Shown here piece by piece: positions 58,227 to 64,000 of a DNA stretch of 64,000 nucleotides (the first letter of the stretch is position 1; each line of letters starts with the position of its first letter). Under the pieces are notes generated by a model. The model worked only from the letters and a program-made list of their open reading frames with translations. It had not been told where the DNA came from and made no database searches. Source of the stretch: Mesostigma viride (lineage: Eukaryota; Streptophyta; Mesostigmatophyceae; Mesostigmatales; Mesostigmataceae); NCBI GenBank assembly GCA_009746045.1, contig RPFO01000175.1, positions 3,964,430 through 4,028,429 of the forward strand, read 5' to 3'. A program made the translations under genes and the position numbers.

Positions 58227-61179
58227 CTGAGGGGGGGAGGGAGGGGCGGGGGGGCAGAGGAAGGGGGAGGGGAGGGGGGGAGGCGGAGTAAGGCCGGGGG
58301 GAGAAAGGGGGAAGGGACGAAGGGGGGGAAGGGGGGGGAAGTTATGGACTAGTTAGTTGAACACATGGGCCTGTTAGCGAGCCACGGAGCATGGGGGGTG
58401 GAATGCGGCGGGGCGATGGGGGGGTGGGGAAAAGGCGGGTGGGCAAATAGCGGGAAGGGAAAGTGAGGGAAATGTATACACAATATATATACTACAGTAT
58501 ATATATTAACACTACAATATATGTATATATATATTTTAACACTACGACCATGGCTAGAAACGGCACTGGAAAATCACACAGGCCATCTACACAAGATGCC
58601 TTCCCTGGTTCCTCATGCAGGTGTGCCAGATGAGCTGCAAACAGAACACACACCACGCCCAAGGCACGTACGCCGATACCAGGCGCTGCTTTACCTATTG
58701 CCAACTTGCAGGGCAAGCTGGATAACTTCGCTAGGATCAATCAATTGATTCGCATGAATCAGAAGCTCGTGACTGTGTCGCCATGGGTACCAAGTAAGGA
58801 ACCTTCAAACACTATACAGAACCAAATGGAGGGACGGCGCCCTGTCCACTGTAGCCCATCGGGGCGTTTCCACGCGTTCAGAGCAAGGGTTAGTGGAGAT
58901 GGCGAATCGTTGAAAAAGCTGTGCAGGGGTATGAATTGCCTCCCTATTATGACAGATAATACGTTGCTAGACCCACATTACCACCAGCAAGACATGGTCT
59001 TAGCTTTTGCTGAAAGTCTATACCCATGAGCAAAGCAATGGCCTTAAATATAACATAATGCTACTATAATGCTATTATAATGCTAATATAATAGTAGTAT
59101 ACTATAATTCTACTATAGGCAAATGACAGTCGCGCGAACCGGAAAAAAGATTTGATAGGTAAGCCATCGCGTGCAGACGCGGTAGTCGAATTGAAAAACT
59201 AGAGGGCAGATTCGAATTTCGCCACCCAGGGGGCAGGGGGGAATCGCTTGCCATCCACCCCCCCCTCGCAAACGCCCCAGATCTGGGTAAAATACATCAA
59301 CAGTCAGCGCACACAAGGTGCACAACGGATACGCTGGCTCTGGCACTTGCAAGTGCTGGCAATGAAAACGATCTGCTCTCGCTGCCTTCTAAGTGGTCTG
59401 GCCACAGAGGACATACTCTGCACGATGCCAGCCTTCTTGTGATGGACAATCACATTATCCATGTCATGTACGTTTTGTAGTCGGGCATTTACTGGTCCTA
59501 TGATATCGAATCGAATCCCTGTGCATAAAACAAATTTGGTTTTTATATATCTGCATATGGATGCATAAATCAAACATCAGGTGCCCTTGACATCAGGCCA
59601 TAGAGCACAAAGCTTGGGGGCACGCTCAATTTGTCATTTGAGGGTTATGAAGCAACGGCGGCGGCGGACCTAGCCTGTGTATGCAACTGACACTTGTTTG
59701 GTGACGCTGACACTTGTTTGTTGATGATGACACTAGATGGGTGATGCTGACACCTGGGTGATGCTGACACTTGTTGGGTGATCTGCCATCCGCCCCCCAC
59801 GTTGACCAATGTGGCAAACCATAGGAGGACCCAAATGCACAGCTCAAGCCTGATGCATCGCCAAGGCAAATACAGGAAAGTAAAACTGGTATGTGCCCCA
59901 CAATCCTGCCGCAGCTCCCTGCACCGTCGCCTTGGCTGAAAACGCCCACATGCATACAAGCAGGCACATATGCCTACAGAAACCGAAGTACTAGCCAGGA
60001 ATATAAGAAGAAATAAGAAGAGTAAGAACGTGATATATGATTATGGACATGAAAGGACGGCCCCACATGTACCACACGCACTGCACGATGGCCACCACAT
60101 CTGCGCGATGGCCACGATGTAAAATGTACATGTGAGCACAAGCCACCGAGTTTGTCTTCAAATAGGCGAGAAAACGAGTGTGTTACAGTGAAGCATGCTG
60201 ACGAAGCTCTTGCACACCGATCGCAACCCACCTGGACCATAGCCGTGGTCGAAAACTTCCACGTGCCGTCCGTCTTCTGCTCCAACGGCACCGTCATGCT
60301 CTTGGTGCGAATCGACTGACACATGCTGACCGTGCCCCCCCGCTGCGCGTCGGCATCCAGCATTTGCTGCAGCTGCACCCGTTCGTGAGCGTCCGTGCAG
60401 CACAGCCACTTGAGCGCGTCCTCCATGTCCCGTAGCCGCCGGACCAAGACATAAAAGGATCGACGGATGGCCAAGTATTCGATGAGCGCCATGCACCAGG
60501 ACTTGAAGACGACGAGGAGGCAGAGCGCGTATGAAGTGCGCAGGATGTAGGAGAAGTTGAGGATGAGGGGGATCGGGGCCCCTCCCGAGGTCCACAGGTG
60601 GAGGAGGAACTTCTCAAGGGAGAGGAAGAAGAGGATGAAGCGAAGGTAACGGCTGAAGATGTCCAGGAGCACGGAGACCAGCCAGGGCGGGCGCTGGATG
60701 ACGGCCGCGAAGAAGGCCAGGATCGCGCTGGTCAGGAGCGTGCAGATGAAAAACAGGCTGATCACGGCAGCGGGGAGGACCATCCAAAGGGCGAGCTCGA
60801 CGTCGGCCAGCTTGGTCGACGGTTTCAGGAAATGGAGGAGCAAGGCCAGAGACGTGCTAAGCAGGAAGACGACGATCCAGGACGCCCGCTCGCCTATCCA
60901 GACCATGGGGGTGATGAACCAGGGCGCCCCCCCGTCCAAAACGCTCTCGGAGTCCACCATCAAGTCCAGGTACATGTCGTGATTTTGTTCCTGGGGTACA
61001 ACGGGCAGAACGGCGAAGGAGGGCGTGAAATTGGTGGGCTCTAGGCGCCCAGCCCGCCGGCGTTGGGAGGAGTGGGTTGCACGGGTCCATGTTGACGAGG
61101 GTTGTGGCGGGGGTTCTTCCTCGGACGCTTGGTAAGTTGTCGGTAAGAGAGGGCGGTGATTGTCCTTCAAAACAGGCAT
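57027..61179 (-). CDS. MSL: MscS-like mechanosensitive channel, 2 exons, 715 aa
   Basis: Exons 61179-60232 and 58226-57027 join in phase 0 (donor CAG/GTGGGT, acceptor CCCTCAG after a long pyrimidine tract). Hydrophobic segments lie at about 101-118, 131-161, 166-195, 206-235 and 420-440. The pore segment AFTAFLVAISFATASTIS... runs 453-481 into FWSRPFDPGEYVTVAGRRY, the hallmark of the MscS pore and beta domain. A cytosolic loop around 340-415 holds KLSFDDW and SLSKDEFIRGL. The layout fits plant MSL4-10-type plasma-membrane channels, which release ions on membrane stretch. The last ~60 residues are Gly/Ser/Pro-rich. No transit peptide is evident, so the plasma membrane is likelier than the plastid. 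It diverges from the plastid PGK gene. Confidence 0.88.
58227..60231 (-). other. MSL intron, 2005 bases
   Basis: The 58227-58345 end is strongly G-rich on plus, so pyrimidine-rich before the acceptor. Elsewhere are TA-rich runs (58480-58540, 59045-59110) and GACACTTGTTTG repeats (59690-59780). No gene is seen within it. Confidence 0.7.
60232..61179 (-). CDS. MSL: MSL channel, exon 1 (N-terminus and first membrane segments)
   Basis: 316 codons: a polar N-terminus with a Glu/Pro stretch and a RRRAGR patch, four hydrophobic segments, then KTDGTWKFSTTAMVQ before the donor. This part alone would not identify the family. Confidence 0.85.
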
Positions 61180-62332
61180 AATGATCGAGATTGGCGAAGT
61201 CCGCTAAATTGATATCAAGCGCACACGGCCCGACGCCCCTTTTTATTTAATTTACAAAATTATAAACCGGAGGACTGACCTGACAAATATGGTTTTAGTT
61301 TCAAGGGTTTTGAAAGGGAATCTCGAAGGGCACATTTCCCACCAAGCAACCTTCCTGAAGCGATATTTACAAGGTTAATGTTATTACCTGGAATCGACAT
61401 TGCGGCAAAATCAAAGCCAGGATACACTCAGCATGGCGGAATTGGCTAATGAGTTTTTCGTCGCGAATGTTCATCCAACTGTAGATTGCACTCTCCGGTT
61501 TCAATGTATACTGGCAATAAGTACTGTAATTATTCGTGGCGCTTATCACGGGCCAAACGCCCTGTAGGCTGTCTGTAGACTGTCTAGACCGCGTCAGCAT
61601 GCGTTTTGCCAGGTGGCAGTGAGATGGTGCTCCAAACTCATGTGTTTGTTGTTGTTTCGTTGTTGTTGTTGTTGTTGTTGCACTTGTTGTTGATTCGCCC
61701 TGGTGACGCCGCACCTGGGCAGCAGTTGGAAACGGCCCTGAACCGCATGACAACAACTACTACTACTACTACAACAACATGACACCACAGACTCACCACA
61801 GACAAAGTTACTCTGTTAGTTGAATCCCACGCCGCACATGGGTAGCAGAGACAAAGTTGTTGCAGTTCATCAGTCCTTGGCGTGAGCATCGACAGAATAA
61901 ACAAATGTCCTCCATCGCTCTCGAGAGGCAACCCGCAGTCAACCCGTACATGTATGTAACTCAGCAATAGGCTCAGCAATAATTGATATCCGCGCAGGAT
62001 CCGCGTGACACTCGTAAGTCGTGAGAGGCCGTGATGAGTCACTCGTGACTGCGAGGTATGCTGGCCACAACTTCCCTGTATCGGTACGAAATATCTTGGG
62101 AAGGGTACGCCCCTTCGTGGCCTGACACGTATCCAGGGCATTTATAACGTTGCTTCCTGGAGCTTCCACGACCTCAGCTTGTCCCTCGCGCCGCGTTATT
62201 CCTGTGGCCAGACGCGCGCCAGACTGGCCACTTGGCTCTTGTGATCTTTTGCTTTGGATAAGAGCTCGTTGTGGTCCCATAGTTCGGTCCCCATCACTCA
62301 CCACACCCCATTCACTCGTCAATCAGTCAGCC
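61180..62332. promoter_or_regulatory. Divergent intergenic region between MSL and plastid PGK
   Basis: 1153 bases must hold both promoters. It contains (GTT)n at 61645-61690 and ACAACAACTACTACTACTACT at 61750-61785, partly complementary to each other. A 5' leader rich in CCATCACTCACCAC precedes the plastid PGK ATG. No canonical TATA box stands out. Confidence 0.5.
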
Positions 62333-63802
62333 ATGGCTGCCGCTGTTGCTGCCCTTTCCTTCACGGCACCAGTTGCGGTGTCCAACCAGAGCGTCTCCAG
62401 CTCTGCCACCCGCCGCTCTGTCAAGGCGTCGGCTTCCAAGGCCGCTGTCCGTGCCAATGGCCCTGCCCGCTTCTCCGGCTTCCAGGGGCTCGCCAGCTCC
62501 CGCAAGGCCGGCATGTTCGCTGCCAAGGAGGTCGACATCACCTCCGTCGTCGCTGCCACCGTCTCCCGCGCCGGCGAGATGAAGAAGGCCCCGACCGTGT
62601 GCATGGCCAAGAAGTCCGTGAGCGCCCTGAAGAAGAGCGACCTGGAGGGCAAGCGTGTGTTCGTCCGCTGCGATCTTAACGTGCCTCTTGATGGCACCAA
62701 GATCACCGATGACACCCGCATCCGCGCTGCCATCCCCACCATCCAGTACCTGATTGACAACGGTGCCAAGGTCCTGCTGACCACCCACTTGGGCCGGCCA
62801 AAGGGCAAGGATGCCAAGTACACGGTCGCTCCCCTGGTCGGCCGCCTGAACGAGCTGCTGCACGGCAAGGTCAAGATGGTCGGTGACTGCATCGGACCCG
62901 AGGTCGAGAAGGCCGTCAAGGGCATGGCCAACGGCACCGTTCTGCTGCTGGAGAACGTCCGCTTCTACCCCGAGGAGGAGAAGAACGTGAAGGAGTTCTC
63001 CCAGAAGCTGGCCGCTAACGCCGACCTGTACGTCAACGACGCCTTCGGCACGGCCCACCGCGCCCACTCCTCCACCGCCGGTGTGACCGAGTTCCTCAAG
63101 CCCTCCGTGGCCGGTTTCCTGCTCCAGAAGGAGCTGGATTACCTTGATGGCGCTGTTGCCAAGCCCGCGCGCCCCTTCTGCGCCATCGTCGGAGGCTCCA
63201 AGGTGTCCTCCAAGATCGGTGTGATTGAGTCCCTGCTGGAGAAGTGCGATAAGCTGATCCTGGGCGGTGGCATGATCTTCACCTTCTACAAGGCCCAGGG
63301 CAAGAAGGTCGGCTCGTCCCTCGTTGAGGAGGACAAGCTGCAGCTCGCCAAGGACCTGATGGCCAAGGCCCAGGCCAAGGGTGTCAAGCTGCTGCTGCCA
63401 GTCGATGTCAACGTTGCTGACAAGTTTGCCCCGGATGCCAACTCGAAGATTGTGTCCGCTGATGCCATCCCAGATGGCTGGATGGGTCTGGATGTCGGCC
63501 CTCAGACCGTCGAGGCGTTCAACAAGGAGCTCAAGGAGTGCAAGAGCATCATCTGGAACGGCCCCATGGGTGTCTTCGAGTTCGACAAGTTCGCCATCGG
63601 CACTGACGCGATCGCCAAGACCCTGGCGGACCTGTCATCCAAGGGCGTGATCACCATCATCGGCGGTGGTGACTCCGTCGCGGCCGTCGAGAAGGCCGGC
63701 CTCGCGGACAAGATGTCCCACATCTCCACCGGTGGCGGTGCCTCCCTGGAGCTGCTCGAGGGCAAGGTCCTGCCCGGCGTCGCTGCCCTGGATGACGCAT
63801 AA
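62333..63802 (+). CDS. PGK: Phosphoglycerate kinase, plastid, 489 aa
   Basis: A Calvin cycle enzyme that phosphorylates 3-phosphoglycerate with ATP in the stroma. The ATG at 62333 (context GCCATGGCT) opens a Ser/Ala/Lys/Arg-rich leader of about 90 residues ([33 protein letters not shown]) ending near VCMA. The mature part starts [18 protein letters not shown] at residue 91. Catalytic and binding marks are [49 protein letters not shown] and [13 protein letters not shown]. It is one exon of full length. The frame is open to 62150 but without an upstream ATG. It is very close to the cytosolic copy at 49999-51198. Confidence 0.98.
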   Translation: MAAAVAALSFTAPVAVSNQSVSSSATRRSVKASASKAAVRANGPARFSGFQGLASSRKAGMFAAKEVDITSVVAATVSRAGEMKKAPTVCMAKKSVSALKKSDLEGKRVFVRCDLNVPLDGTKITDDTRIRAAIPTIQYLIDNGAKVLLTTHLGRPKGKDAKYTVAPLVGRLNELLHGKVKMVGDCIGPEVEKAVKGMANGTVLLLENVRFYPEEEKNVKEFSQKLAANADLYVNDAFGTAHRAHSSTAGVTEFLKPSVAGFLLQKELDYLDGAVAKPARPFCAIVGGSKVSSKIGVIESLLEKCDKLILGGGMIFTFYKAQGKKVGSSLVEEDKLQLAKDLMAKAQAKGVKLLLPVDVNVADKFAPDANSKIVSADAIPDGWMGLDVGPQTVEAFNKELKECKSIIWNGPMGVFEFDKFAIGTDAIAKTLADLSSKGVITIIGGGDSVAAVEKAGLADKMSHISTGGGASLELLEGKVLPGVAALDDA

Positions 63803-64000
63803 ATGGAATCAAATTTGTACCTCTCCTTTCCCCTTATTTAAGTGCCAATTCAGCCATGTTGGCGTAGCAGGGGACTTGCCAACGAACTGGCCACCATTTC
63901 TGTGTAGAATATAGCCTTTTAAACGAAACTTGCATTGCCTTAACTGTGCTGCTACTGAAAATGTGCCATTTTCAATAATATACAGTCAGGAGACGAATCT
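63803..64000 (+). other. 3' end of plastid PGK transcript
   Basis: Sequence after the TAA is T-rich with AATAATATAC at 63975. No further gene begins before the window ends. Confidence 0.5.

Noticed and set aside
62150-62332. Longer N-terminus for plastid PGK
   Set aside because: The frame is open but lacks an ATG, and the ATG at 62333 opens a good transit peptide.

Overview
The window is nuclear DNA of a photosynthetic eukaryote, most likely a green alga of prasinophyte type. The evidence is spliceosomal GT-AG introns, two green-lineage phosphoglycerate kinases (one with a long plastid transit peptide), an MscS-like channel of plant MSL type, and a very large load of satellites and retroelement debris. 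The species cannot be fixed from sequence alone. I join exons below only where splice sites and reading phase agree, and no transcript data were available.

Five protein genes can be supported. (1) 10138-434, minus: a secreted protein with two periplasmic-binding-protein-like domains, 5 exons, 630 aa. (2) 47266-21935, minus: a 25 kb, 8-exon gene for a 983-aa protein. It has a probable transit peptide, an aspartate-semialdehyde-dehydrogenase-like domain that seems to have lost its catalytic Cys, a complete ThrA-class aspartate kinase and two ACT domains, but no homoserine dehydrogenase. (3) 51198-49999, minus: cytosolic-type PGK, one exon. (4) 61179-57027, minus: MscS-like channel, 2 exons, 715 aa. 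(5) 62333-63802, plus: plastid PGK, one exon, 489 aa. Genes 4 and 5 diverge from a shared 1.15 kb region. The two PGKs are close relatives about 11 kb apart in divergent orientation.

The rest is mainly repeats. Two huge minisatellites fill introns of gene 2: a 34-bp unit over 8.9 kb (26.35-35.29 kb) and a 40-bp unit over 8.3 kb (36.96-45.27 kb). Both carry higher-order block duplications. Other arrays are (CAA)n of 1.1 kb, (TAC)n/(GTA)n palindromic arrays, (GA)n, (CT)n-(GGGT)n and (CCCCA)n. Retroelement remains include a copia fragment, an RT fragment with a YADD box, two copies plus a tail of a non-LTR family with a restriction-like endonuclease end, and a short 3'-anchored retroposon family whose copies have clear target-site duplications.

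The most unusual findings are the ASADH-like/aspartate kinase fusion, and a recurrent pattern in two genes where exon-end/splice-donor sequence, or the first bases of the intron, is tandemly copied into the adjoining intron, in two cases right beside a giant satellite. The first exon and promoter of gene 1 are also present as a decayed inverted copy 2 kb away.
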